A stretch of 64,000 nucleotides of DNA from Arthrobacter dokdonellae (GCF_003268655.1 NZ_CP029642.1:2914001-2978000), one strand, 5' to 3'. Positions 44,682 to 53,898 are shown, numbered from the stretch's first letter. The notes: a model not told the origin generated them from the sequence alone. Numbers and translations: made by a program.

Positions 44682-45353
44682 ATGACTTTCTCCATTCTCG
44701 GCACCGACGGCAACGGTCGATTTGGCATGGCTGTTTCATCATCCTCCCCGGCCGTGGCGGCGAGGTGCGTCCACCTGCGCGACGGCGTGGGGGCCGTCAG
44801 CTCCCAAAACATCACCGACCCGCGGCTGGGCAGCACCCTGCTTGACCGCCTGGAATCCGGCGACAACGCCCAGCAGGCCCTGGACGCCGTGGTCGCCACG
44901 GCCGCAAACATTGATTTCCGCCAACTCGTGGTGCTCGACTCCTGCGGAGGTTCGGCCGTCTACAACGGTTCCAGGACCCTGGGGGTCTTCGGGCAGGGCA
45001 GCGGCCCGTCCTGTGTGGCTGCCGGCAACATGCTGGCGGACGCCGGGGTGCTGCAGGCTGCCTGTGACGCATTTGGGGCCGCCAACGGCGAACTTGAAGG
45101 GCGGCTCCTGACAGGGCTGAACGGGGCCATGTCGGCAGGCGGCGAAGCAGGGCCCGTGCACTCCGCAGGGCTGTCGGTGGTTTCCGGTCACGGATGGCGC
45201 GACACGGACTTGCGCGTCGACTGGCACGATGATCCGATTGCCGAGCTGGGCAGGGTGCTCGAGGTCTGGATGCCGCAGCGCGATGCCTACGTGACCCGCG
45301 GGCTGGATCCGCGCGTCTCCGAGGGCTACGGGGTGCCCGGCGATGAGCGATAG
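44682..45353 (+). CDS. DUF1028 family protein (Ntn-hydrolase-like)
   Basis: This 223-residue protein starts MTFSILGTDGNGRFGMAVSS, the typical beginning of DUF1028. The family has an Ntn-hydrolase-like fold and often lies in operons with RidA and amidohydrolase genes; its reaction is not known. ATG 44682 is used because CAGGAG at 44671-44676 lies 5 bp upstream; GTG 44676 is in frame but lies inside that site. It overlaps the M20 gene by 11 bp. Confidence 0.85.
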   Translation: MTFSILGTDGNGRFGMAVSSSSPAVAARCVHLRDGVGAVSSQNITDPRLGSTLLDRLESGDNAQQALDAVVATAANIDFRQLVVLDSCGGSAVYNGSRTLGVFGQGSGPSCVAAGNMLADAGVLQAACDAFGAANGELEGRLLTGLNGAMSAGGEAGPVHSAGLSVVSGHGWRDTDLRVDWHDDPIAELGRVLEVWMPQRDAYVTRGLDPRVSEGYGVPGDER

Positions 45354-46533
45354 TCTCCCCCCGGGATCGGTACCCTTCCGCGCCGGCCCCGAAACGGCAA
45401 CCGAGCGCGTCCTTAACTCCGTCCGGGCCGAACACCCCGCCCTGGTGGCCTACTCCGAGACCCTCCATGCCAATCCCGAACTCGGCTGGGAAGAACACCG
45501 GGCAGCGGCCTGGACCGCCGAGTTCCTGGAAGCCCGCGGCTTCGCCGTCGAACGTGGCTACCTCGGATTCCCGACCGCCATTCGGGCCATACTGGGCACC
45601 GGCAGCCGGAGGATCGGCCTCATGGCCGAATACGATGCTCTCCCCGGGCTCGGGCACGCCTGTGGACACAACATCATTTCCGCTGCATCTGTCGGTGCAG
45701 CGTGTGCACTGGCCGGTTTCGCCGCCGAATACGACCTAAGCGTCGAGCTCTACGGAACCCCTGCCGAGGAAGGCGGCGGCGGCAAGATCGAATTGCTCAA
45801 GCGAGGGGCCTTTGTGGGCCTGGACCTTGCCATGATGGTTCATCCCAGCCCCGTCGACTCGGCAGTGGCGAACCCCTTTGCCGTCGCCCACCAGCACGTG
45901 GAATACCGCGGCAAGTCCGCCCACGCAGCCGCCTACCCAGACCAAGGAGTCAACGCCAACGACGCCTTTCTGATAGCACAGATGGCCATAGGGCTGCTGC
46001 GCCAGCAGCTGCCGAAGGAAACCCGTGTCCACGGGATACAGACTCGCGGCGGAGAGGCACCCAACGCGATCCCGGAAACCACCCAAGGCCGCTGGTACGT
46101 CCGGGCCGAAACCCTCGCCGAGCTGGGGCCGCTGAACGAGCGCGTGAACAAGTGCTTTGAGGCGGGCGCCCTGGCCACCGGCTGCGAACTGGAGATCACC
46201 GCCGAATCTGAACCGTACTCCGAGTTTCGTACCGATGAACGGGCCCTGGGCATCTACACACGGCATGCCATGGCACTGGGGCGCTCCTTCGACGCCCCGC
46301 CAGAGCATGCCACCATGAACCGTGCCTCCACCGACATGGGCAACGTCTCGCAGATCGTCCCGGCGATCCACCCCTATATCGGCCTTGGATGTTTCCCTGC
46401 AGCCAACCACCAGCCAGAATTCGCCGCCCACTGCATCGGCGACGCAGCCAACCTGGCCATACACGACGGGGCAGTCGCCCTGGCACTTACCGCACTGGAC
46501 TACGTCAGGGTCCCCGGAGCCGGCAAGAAATGA
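45343..46533 (+). CDS. M20-family amidohydrolase/peptidase
   Basis: This 396-residue zinc-dependent hydrolase is of the AbgA/AbgB-like branch. Metal and catalytic regions are GLGHACGHNIISAASVG, PAEEGGGGKIELLKRG and MVHPSP; the dimerisation domain follows from about residue 180 (HVEYRGKSAHAAAYPDQGVN). It cleaves an amide bond, releasing an amino acid. In front of an aspartase gene the obvious candidate products are aspartate-like amino acids from N-acyl, N-formyl or N-aryl amides (inference). Its stop overlaps the aspartase start as ATGA. Confidence 0.9.
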   Translation: MSDSLPPGSVPFRAGPETATERVLNSVRAEHPALVAYSETLHANPELGWEEHRAAAWTAEFLEARGFAVERGYLGFPTAIRAILGTGSRRIGLMAEYDALPGLGHACGHNIISAASVGAACALAGFAAEYDLSVELYGTPAEEGGGGKIELLKRGAFVGLDLAMMVHPSPVDSAVANPFAVAHQHVEYRGKSAHAAAYPDQGVNANDAFLIAQMAIGLLRQQLPKETRVHGIQTRGGEAPNAIPETTQGRWYVRAETLAELGPLNERVNKCFEAGALATGCELEITAESEPYSEFRTDERALGIYTRHAMALGRSFDAPPEHATMNRASTDMGNVSQIVPAIHPYIGLGCFPAANHQPEFAAHCIGDAANLAIHDGAVALALTALDYVRVPGAGKK

Positions 46534-48002
46534 GTGAACAGAACATGGACCACCAAACATTGGCCGCCACCGACGAGGCGGGTCAGACGGGCGCGCCGGT
46601 CCGCCTCGAGCGGGACTCCCTGGGCGAGCGCGAGGTCCCGGCAGGCGCCTACTGGGGCATCAGCACACTGCGCGCCGTCGAGAACTTTCCCATCAGCGGA
46701 CGCCCGGTGGGCAGCATGCGCTCGCTCCTCTGGGCCTTTGGGTCGGTCAAATGTGCGGCCGCCAGGGCCAACACCGCCCTTGGCCTTCTCGACGCAGAGC
46801 GCGGGCTGGCCATCGAGGTGGCCGCGCTGGAAGTCCGCGACGGGGTCTTCGACACAGAATTCCCCGTCGACCGGATCCAGGGCGGGGCCGGCACCAGCAC
46901 CAACATGAACGTCAACGAAGTCATTGCCAACCGCGCACTGGAGATCCTCGGCTTCGAAAAGGGCGATTACGCCCAACTCGATCCCATCGACCATGTCAAC
47001 CGCGGCCAAAGCACCAATGACACCTATCCCACGGCGGTCAAGATCTCACTTCAGTCAGCGCTCCTGGACTACTGCCGCGAACACCAGCTGCTGATCAATT
47101 CCTTCGCTGCCAAGGGCAGCCAGTTCGCAGGTATCGTCAAGGTCGGGCGGACCCAGCTCCAAGATGCCGTCCCCATGACCCTTGGGCAGGAATTCGGCGC
47201 GTTCGCCGAGACGCTGCGTGAGGACCTGGCTCGGATGAACGAACTCAGCCCCCATCTCAAAGAGATCAACCTCGGGGCGACCGCCATAGGCACAGGCATC
47301 ACCGCCCATCCGGAATACCGATCGCGCGTCACGCTCGAACTGAATGGGCTGACGGGCCTCGGGCTGGTCTCCGCCCACGACCTGGTCGAGGCGACATCCG
47401 ACACCGGGGTGTTCATGCTGCTTTCCGGCGTACTCAAGCGTTCAGCGGTCAAGCTCTCAAAGATCTGCAACGACCTGCGTCTGCTCTCCTCCGGACCACA
47501 ATCGGGCTTCAACGAAATTTTCCTGCCCGCCGTTCAAGCCGGATCATCCATCATGCCGGGAAAGGTAAACCCGGTGATTCCGGAAGTCGTCAATCAGGTG
47601 GCGTTCAAGGTGGTGGGCGCCGACGCAACAGTCACCATGGCCGTGGAGGCGGGACAACTGCAATTAAACGCGTTCGAGCCGGTCATGGCCGACTGCCTGC
47701 TCGAATCCATGGAGTGGTTGACCTCAGCGTGCCGGACGCTGCGCACCAAGTGTGTTGATGGAATCGAGGCCAATGAGCCCGTGTTGGCCCGACGCATGGC
47801 CGAATCCGTCAGCATCGTCACCGGGATGGCACCATTCATCGGCTACACACACGCCGCCGCGCTGGCCAAGGAATCCTTGGCCACCGGCCGCGGCATCAGG
47901 GAACTCGTGATCGCGCAAGGACTCCTTGAGGCGGACCGCCTCGATGCCCTGCTCTCGCCCTCCGCCCTGGCAGGGTTTCCAGTCCCGACCCCTACGCACT
48001 AA
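46530..48002 (+). CDS. aspA: Aspartate ammonia-lyase (class II fumarase/aspartase superfamily)
   Basis: This 490-residue enzyme converts L-aspartate to fumarate and ammonia. The superfamily signature GSSIMPGKVNP carries the catalytic serine loop. GAGTSTNMNVNEVIANRALE and HVNRGQSTNDTYPTA match the substrate-binding blocks of aspartases and fumarases, and the TSTNMNVNEV wording fits aspartase. ATG 46530 overlaps the M20 stop by 4 bp; the open frame continues upstream only as a shadow of that gene. It is the last gene of the LysR-controlled operon and feeds the pathway's carbon into the TCA cycle. Confidence 0.88.
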   Translation: MSEQNMDHQTLAATDEAGQTGAPVRLERDSLGEREVPAGAYWGISTLRAVENFPISGRPVGSMRSLLWAFGSVKCAAARANTALGLLDAERGLAIEVAALEVRDGVFDTEFPVDRIQGGAGTSTNMNVNEVIANRALEILGFEKGDYAQLDPIDHVNRGQSTNDTYPTAVKISLQSALLDYCREHQLLINSFAAKGSQFAGIVKVGRTQLQDAVPMTLGQEFGAFAETLREDLARMNELSPHLKEINLGATAIGTGITAHPEYRSRVTLELNGLTGLGLVSAHDLVEATSDTGVFMLLSGVLKRSAVKLSKICNDLRLLSSGPQSGFNEIFLPAVQAGSSIMPGKVNPVIPEVVNQVAFKVVGADATVTMAVEAGQLQLNAFEPVMADCLLESMEWLTSACRTLRTKCVDGIEANEPVLARRMAESVSIVTGMAPFIGYTHAAALAKESLATGRGIRELVIAQGLLEADRLDALLSPSALAGFPVPTPTH

Positions 48003-48276
48003 CGCAAAGCCACTTGAGGGGCCCCGATGGCGCATCACCTGGCGTCATCGATTTCCCGTCGACACGGTGGTGGCGATGGCAGTGGGTCGACGGCGCCAAT
48101 CTGCATCTGAATAATCGATGCGATTGACCGCTAACGAATGTTTGAAAGATGAATGAAAATACGGTTTTGTAAAGGTATTCCGATGGACGAAAAACCTCCC
48201 CGCCGGGGAGCCACCCCCAGCACCCACAGGTGCATCGTCACGTTGGAGCAGACTATCTACAGCAATGGAGGTTGAC

Positions 48277-49608
48277 ATGTCGAAGCAAGAGACCGAAGTC
48301 GTAATCGTCGGCGCGGGCCAGGCGGGAGTGGCAATGAGCGAGCACCTAAGTGCCCGAGGCATCCCCCATCTCGTTCTGGAACGGGACCGTATTGCCGAAC
48401 GGTGGCGCACCGGACGGTGGGACTCCCTGGTGGCCAACGGTCCCGCCTGGCACGATCGCTTTCCCGGCCTGGAATTTGACGATGTCGACCCCGAAGGGTT
48501 CGCTCCCAAGGAACGGGTGGCGGACTACTTCGCGGCCTACGCCGAAAAGTTCGACGCTCCCATCCATTGCGGCGTCGAGGTCAAGAAGGTGCGCAGGAAC
48601 GCCGACAGACCCGGCTTCCAGGTGGACACATCCGAAGGCACCATCAACGCCCGCTACGTTGTCGCCGCAACGGGGCCGTTCCAGAAACCCGTGATTCCCG
48701 CAGTCGTTGACGCAGACACAGGACCGCTGCAGATGCACTCCAGCTCCTACCGAAACCCGCAGCAGCTTCCCGAGGGCGGGGTGCTGGTCGTGGGCGCCGG
48801 ATCATCGGGAGTGCAGATCGCCGAGGAACTGCGGCGGTCAGGGCGGCAGGTGTTCCTCTCCGTCGGTCCGCATGATCGTCCCCCGCGGCACTACCGCGGC
48901 CAGGACTTCTGCTGGTGGCTTGGCGTCCTGGACAAATGGTCTGCGGTCGCACCCCCCCGGGGCGCAGAACACGTCACCATAGCCGTCAGTGGCGCCAACG
49001 GCGGGCACACAGTGGACTTCCGTGCCCTCGCCGCAAACGGCATCAGGCTCGTAGGCCGGACCAATTCGTATGACCACGGGACCATGCACTTCGCATCGGA
49101 CCTTGCACGCAACATCGCCAACGGTGATGCGAACTACTTGTCAGTACTCGATGAGGCCGATGCATACATCGCGCGCAACGGCCTGGATTTCCCGGAAGAA
49201 CCCCTCGCCCGGGATCTTGGCGCCGATCCTCAGGATGTAACGGACCCGATCAGTGAGCTCGATCTCGCTGGCGCCGGCGTTACGACGATCATTTGGGCAA
49301 CCGGCTTTGCGGTCGACTACAGCTGGCTCGACGTCGACGTCGTTGACGACAACGGCCGCCCCCGCCACCAGCGAGGCGTGTCCCCGGAGAGCGGCATTTA
49401 CTTCCTGGGACTGCCGTGGCAGTCTCACCGTGGATCTAGCTTCATCTGGGGCGTATGGCATGACGCCAAATACCTGGCTGAGCAAATCGCGATTCAACGC
49501 GGCTACCTTGCCCACCTTGGTGCCCAACAACGCAACGAACACCACGCCGCCCAGGACAGCACCATCGATTTCCTTGAGGAAAAACTCGCAGACATGCAAT
49601 CGGTGTAA
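48277..49608 (+). CDS. Flavin-containing monooxygenase-like NAD(P)/FAD enzyme
   Basis: This 443-residue enzyme has an FAD-binding VIVGAGQAGVAMSEHL at its N-terminus, an NADPH-binding LVVGAGSSGVQIAEEL in the middle, and the IIWATGF motif near residue 345. This pattern is that of class B flavin monooxygenases (FMO/YUC-like). ATG 48277 is chosen because GGAGG at 48267-48271 lies 5 bp before it; ATG 48265 is upstream of that site. It lies 275 bp after the aspartase gene on the same strand. It could hydroxylate a nitrogen heterocycle or amine of the same catabolic region, but its substrate is unknown. Confidence 0.88.
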   Translation: MSKQETEVVIVGAGQAGVAMSEHLSARGIPHLVLERDRIAERWRTGRWDSLVANGPAWHDRFPGLEFDDVDPEGFAPKERVADYFAAYAEKFDAPIHCGVEVKKVRRNADRPGFQVDTSEGTINARYVVAATGPFQKPVIPAVVDADTGPLQMHSSSYRNPQQLPEGGVLVVGAGSSGVQIAEELRRSGRQVFLSVGPHDRPPRHYRGQDFCWWLGVLDKWSAVAPPRGAEHVTIAVSGANGGHTVDFRALAANGIRLVGRTNSYDHGTMHFASDLARNIANGDANYLSVLDEADAYIARNGLDFPEEPLARDLGADPQDVTDPISELDLAGAGVTTIIWATGFAVDYSWLDVDVVDDNGRPRHQRGVSPESGIYFLGLPWQSHRGSSFIWGVWHDAKYLAEQIAIQRGYLAHLGAQQRNEHHAAQDSTIDFLEEKLADMQSV

Positions 49609-49835
49609 GAGCCGGGATGGTCAGCCGCATCCTCAACGGCATCGGAGAACTCCCAACGGTTCCGGACCCCAAGGACTTCGCGATACTTCCGGGACACCGG
49701 ATGAAGAGGACATCTTGGACGACCTGAACCTGAGTGTGAAAAGGATCAATCCTTCACAAGAGGTCCCCTATGCTGCTCTCCAAAGCAGCATCGGGGACCT
49801 TTCCCGCACTTCACCCCCAACCCCGTAGAGGAAGC

Positions 49836-50507
49836 GTGATCCACGTGTTGAATATCCCGGCAATTACCTGGACCCTCACGGCCCTGCTTCTCCTCAGCGG
49901 CAGCTACCACCTCCGGCAGGCCGCCAGGTCTCCCCGACGCACGGAACAGATCAATAACAGCATCCATGCCCTTATGCACATCCTGATGGCCGCCATGTTA
50001 TGGCAGCTGGCCCCTTCGACCGTGCTGGCTCAAATCACGGTCCTCACCGGCGCGGCACTATGGTTCATCATCCAGGCAGTCGCCCGGCCCGAATTCAAAA
50101 TCCTATGCTCGAAAGGCCCAGGCCGACTCAAATGCTTCTACCACAGCCTGAGCATGGCCGGTGCCGCAACGATGATCGCCATGATGGGACAAATGTCCAC
50201 CGGAACAGGAAGGGCTCCTACCGACGCAATGGCCGGAATGTCCATGTATCACGGCAATCACGCAATGACAGGCCCAGCCAAAACTACACCCACAACAATC
50301 GGCCACTCCCCTAACCTGGCCATCCTGTTAACAGCAGTCTTCACAGCAGCAGCCATCACTTTCATCATCCTGCTACTCCGAACCCGGGCCACACAAACCA
50401 CCCACTACAACACGGCCGCGCCAAAAATCTCCAAACGCGCAGATCACGCACTAGAAGCACTCGGTGCCGCCGTCATGGCCCTCATGTTCGCCACCATGAT
50501 GGCATAA
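49836..50507 (+). CDS. DUF5134-like multi-helix membrane protein, Met/His-rich
   Basis: This 223-residue integral membrane protein has about five hydrophobic segments (ITWTLTALLLLSGSYHL, HALMHILMAAMLWQLAP, ITVLTGAALWFIIQ and two later ones). A Met/His-rich loop (MAGMSMYHGNHAMTG) is suggestive of metal binding. This layout matches the actinobacterial DUF5134 family, function unknown. GTG 49836 follows AGAGGA; a longer frame to 49770 has no membrane logic. It stands alone between the monooxygenase and the ISL3 element. Confidence 0.75.
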   Translation: MIHVLNIPAITWTLTALLLLSGSYHLRQAARSPRRTEQINNSIHALMHILMAAMLWQLAPSTVLAQITVLTGAALWFIIQAVARPEFKILCSKGPGRLKCFYHSLSMAGAATMIAMMGQMSTGTGRAPTDAMAGMSMYHGNHAMTGPAKTTPTTIGHSPNLAILLTAVFTAAAITFIILLLRTRATQTTHYNTAAPKISKRADHALEALGAAVMALMFATMMA

Positions 50508-50963
50508 AAACTGTGTCACCGGACGCGCGCCACCGAACCAGCCTCAGTGACGGCCAGATTGACGGCGGGACTGTAGACACAGGCTGCGGACCGTCGGCAT
50601 TCGGCCCAACATTGCAGGTGAATCGAGGGGAATTTCAAGGGATCCGCTTACCCCGTCACCGACTTTGCATAACCTCTGGATTCCCGTGCGGGACATGGAA
50701 ACCATCACTTCCAGTTTGAGTTAACCGTCGCTCTGATCCAAATAATCATCATGTCCGAACTCGTGCCCCCGGCACTGACACTGGCGACGTCCCGCGCTCG
50801 AGACCATCCGCCGGTACTCTGCCCCTGCCCCTAATCCCAGCGTAAAGTGGTATTCACGGGCGGTAACCTGCAGTGCCCCGAAGGGGGTCACTGATGAACT
50901 TGCTTTCGACTATACCGGCAGCCCTAATCCGCGATGACGTCGCCAGTCGCCAAGAAACACCCA
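50508..50963. other. Gene-free stretch before the ISL3 element
   Basis: This 456-bp stretch has no plausible gene on either strand. A C/T-rich segment (50815-50835) is the only local feature. Confidence 0.5.
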
Positions 50964-50971
50964 TCTTTTTC

Positions 50972-52407
50972 GGCTCTCCTGACGTATCCGTGGGTTAGTT
51001 TCGGCCCGGGAGGACGGGTTTGTGGCCTCCCAAGCTGAGCATGGCTAGGGCGATCAGTGCCTCGGGTTTCTTGAAGCCGAAGGCGATGCGGGTGATGAGC
51101 CTGATCTTGGTGTTCATGGATTCGATGCGGCCATTGGAGAGTCCGTGTTCGATGGCGGCCAGGATGTTGGGACGCTGGTCGACGATGGTTCGTTGTAGTT
51201 TCACGAAGGCGGGGAGCTGGGACCGCCGGGCCCAGGAAATCCAGGAATCGAGTGCTTCGTCGGCATCTTCCAGCGGTAGTTTGAAGATGGTCCGCAGGGC
51301 TTCCTTGAGGAAGTAGGCGCGAGCCAGATCCGGATTGGTTTGCACGATCCAGGCGAGTTTGGTTTGTTGTCGTTCGGTGAGGTCTTCCGGGTTTTTCCAG
51401 AGCGCGTAGCGGGAGTTTTTCAACCCTGCTGCCCGGGCGCTGTCGGGCCGTGGCGGGGCGTCTTGGGGAGGGCGTCCCCGACCCCGGTAGGGTTCGTTGG
51501 CGCGGGCGGCTTTACGGGCCTCATTCCAGGCGCCACGGCGGACGTTATCGAGGGCATCGGTGGCCCATGAAACGACGTGGAACGGGTCCGCGCAGCGGAC
51601 CGCGTGGGGGCATTTAGCGGCAACAACGTGGGCAATCCAGCTGGCCCCATCAGCGGAAACATGGGTGATCTGCGCGGATCGTTCGGCGCCGAGGGCGTCG
51701 AAGAACTTGCTCAGCGTCGCGATATCCCGGCCCGGGCAGGCCCACACCAGCCGGCCAGTGTCGTGGTCAACGACGATGGTCAAATATTTATGTCCGCGCT
51801 TGTAGGAGATCTCGTCAATACCGATCCTGGAGAGGTTCGCGAACGGGTCAAAGGTCGCGGCAGTGTCAGCCCAGACCCGGGTGATGATCGCCCCGACGGT
51901 CCGCCAAGCGATCCGCATCAATTCGGTGATCGCGGTCTTCGAGGTTTGGGTTGCCAACCAGGCGACCTGGGCATCAAAAGCCAGGGTGTGTCCGGCCTGG
52001 TGTCGGGCCCAGGGAACGGCCGCTACGACCACGCCGTGCTCCCGGCACCTCACCCTTGGTGCGTCGGCTTCCAGGACCGCCGGGACCGTGCCGAGATCCA
52101 GGGCCCGCCAGCGGCGCCGTCCTTCACCCTGATCATATTTCGGGCACCGCCGCCGACACACACCACACCGACGCGCACTGGCCGCGGAAGGCCTGACAGA
52201 AGCAATCAGAACCCCGGAGACACTGTCATAGTTGACGTCCTCCACGACCGTTTTTTCGACACCGAGCAGGGTTCGCCATAGTGTTGCATCTTGCACGCCG
52301 CTTTCCGATCTTCAGTTTCTTTTCTTAGACAGTCAGAAACCTAGACGGAAAGCGGCGTGTCCTCGTTAAGCCACGCCAAACGAACCCACGGAAGAGTCAC
52401 AAGAGCC
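50972..52407 (-). mobile_element. ISL3-family insertion sequence with perfect 8-bp target duplication
   Basis: The element is 1436 bp. Its ends form an imperfect 27-bp inverted repeat (50972-50998 and 52381-52407) sharing GGCTCT, TGAC and TCCGTGGGTT. TCTTTTTC occurs directly before (50964-50971) and directly after it (52408-52415), the 8-bp duplication expected for ISL3. The perfect duplication and intact transposase suggest a recent insertion. It landed in the upstream part of repeat copy 4. Confidence 0.95.
50995..52296 (-). CDS. ISL3-family transposase
   Basis: This 433-residue transposase has an N-terminal zinc-finger-like Cys cluster (ARRCGVCRRRCPKYDQGE), then a DDE catalytic domain with GIDEISYKRGHKYLTIVVD, a second Asp in VSADGASWI and Glu in NGRIESMNTKIRL. 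The helix RIAFGFKKPEALIALAML near the end is typical of ISL3. Length and domains are complete, so it should be active. Confidence 0.95.
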   Translation of the reverse strand: MQDATLWRTLLGVEKTVVEDVNYDSVSGVLIASVRPSAASARRCGVCRRRCPKYDQGEGRRRWRALDLGTVPAVLEADAPRVRCREHGVVVAAVPWARHQAGHTLAFDAQVAWLATQTSKTAITELMRIAWRTVGAIITRVWADTAATFDPFANLSRIGIDEISYKRGHKYLTIVVDHDTGRLVWACPGRDIATLSKFFDALGAERSAQITHVSADGASWIAHVVAAKCPHAVRCADPFHVVSWATDALDNVRRGAWNEARKAARANEPYRGRGRPPQDAPPRPDSARAAGLKNSRYALWKNPEDLTERQQTKLAWIVQTNPDLARAYFLKEALRTIFKLPLEDADEALDSWISWARRSQLPAFVKLQRTIVDQRPNILAAIEHGLSNGRIESMNTKIRLITRIAFGFKKPEALIALAMLSLGGHKPVLPGRN

Positions 52408-52415
52408 TCTTTTTC

Positions 52416-52700
52416 TCGTCTATTTCAACCGAAAACCACGGCAATTACTGACATGTCATAGGCGCCAACAACTCCGAAAGTTCCCGAGAATACACGATTA
52501 TTGATAGACAGCGGCACCCCTCAGCATCCAGATGGTGAGATTCTCTTGGCCGCCGGTTCGAGTCCGGCCCGGGGCACCAATTATGGCCCTGACCTGCGGT
52601 TATGTCCAGTGGGTCGGGGCCATTTGGGAGCAACTCCCCTTTTACTCCCCCAATTCATCAATATTTTCTTTCACTTTCGCTCCCCCTTTTCAGCAAGTCA
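52416..52700 (+). repeat. tRNA 3'-end repeat, copy 4 (best conserved CCA end)
   Basis: The upstream part (TTTCAACCGAAAACCACGG, GACATGTCATAGGCG from 52427) matches copies 2 and 3; it is cut from its left flank by the ISL3 element. The tRNA-like part is TTCTCTTGG (52540) to GCCGGTTCGAGTCCGGC and CCGGGGCACCA (ending near 52580), with a perfect T-stem. CCCTGACCTGCGGTTATGTCC and GGGTCGGGGCC follow but pair less well. ACTCCCCCAATTCATCA is shared with copy 1. No tRNA 5' half is present. Confidence 0.78.
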
Positions 52701-53186
52701 ACTCCCCCCCTTTTGCCGCGAATTGGCGCCACTGGAAACGTTCAGATTGTCAAACCTGGACGATCGCGGATAAAGTCGGCGGCACTCAAACATCGGCGAC
52801 AATGGACGCACATTTAATCTCAACGTTCAATGATTCGAAGGCGTCCTCCAGGAGAGGTGTCGCCTTGCCCGGCCGTCAATTACCAGAGCACGCCAGCATC
52901 CGCGCGACCAACCCCCGAGTGTGACTGAGAGGCTAGGCCGCGGACCTTGAGCTAGGTATCGGCGCAACCCCAGAACGACGAAGTCAACCCTGCCGTGACT
53001 TGAGAGATCAATCGGCTCTGCGGCGGCAAGCCGGGAGCGGAAGTTGGCCACGAGCTTCGATTTCGTCCTTAGGCGTACAACTATGACACCGTCTCTTGCA
53101 GCGAATTCACGGTTGCCTTCGCGGAGTCAATCCCCGTGACCCTCCAATGCGTTGTGCAGCGGCAGGTCAATCCCGTCGGTCCATAA
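52701..53186. other. Gene-free stretch after repeat copy 4
   Basis: This is about 490 bp with only short open frames and no motif, hairpin or promoter that I can support. It forms the edge of the defence-island remnant. Confidence 0.5.
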
Positions 53187-53822
53187 TTAGTATTTCCAAG
53201 CCCAGCCGTCCCCACCGGCAGGGTCGAAGACAATCGTTCCTGACGGCGTGGTGACATCCAGGATCACGATTCCTTTCAGCTTCTCACCCTTCCCGAAGTA
53301 GTCAGGAATGAGCCGGCCCCTGTCCTGCAGGCAGTTGTTCGCAGCACTCGTGTCCACGCTGTTCATGCGCGTGCCGTCAGGTTCGTAGCCCCGCCAATAG
53401 TGGGACCCGAAGCTTATTTGGCCATCGACTCCATTGACCTCCAACGGGCCGAAGAAATTTGCATCCGTGGAGATCTCAAGACCAATGGCAAGTGCCATAC
53501 CGCTGGGCTCGACCCCCGACCTGTCACACTCAATAGGTGCGATGGACGTGACTTTGAAGTGCAGCGTGATACCTGTGTCGTCATAGCCCCAACTGGATTC
53601 TTGACCGATCTCTTTTATAAGTTCTCCACGAACGGTCACATCGCGTGTCGGCGTCGGCGATGCCGTCAGTGGCGCGGCGTCCGAGGTGGCCGGCACAACT
53701 GTGGTGGACGCAATTGCAGTCCGTACTGCCTCGGTTCGCACAGCCTCCGTAGACGCCGGAGAACATCCTGCCAACAGCAACGTCGCAGCGATCCCGACTG
53801 CCGTCATTTCATAAAGTTTCAA
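53187..53822 (-). CDS. Putative lipoprotein of unknown function
   Basis: This 211-residue secreted protein has a signal peptide ending in lipobox LLAGC (Cys about residue 20). A short direct repeat TEAVRTEAVRT and a Thr/Ser/Ala/Pro-rich linker follow, then a beta-rich domain from about residue 62 (VTVRGELIKEIGQESSWGYD). The domain resembles DUF4352-type extracellular folds, but I do not recognise the family with certainty. It is a single gene, not obviously tied to its neighbours. Confidence 0.7.
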   Translation of the reverse strand: MKLYEMTAVGIAATLLLAGCSPASTEAVRTEAVRTAIASTTVVPATSDAAPLTASPTPTRDVTVRGELIKEIGQESSWGYDDTGITLHFKVTSIAPIECDRSGVEPSGMALAIGLEISTDANFFGPLEVNGVDGQISFGSHYWRGYEPDGTRMNSVDTSAANNCLQDRGRLIPDYFGKGEKLKGIVILDVTTPSGTIVFDPAGGDGWAWKY

Positions 53823-53898
53823 TTTTCCCCGTTACGCAAGTGATGAACCTTCAGGATAGGTGACACCACCGACATCGCCGCCTAAACCAACATCAGCC

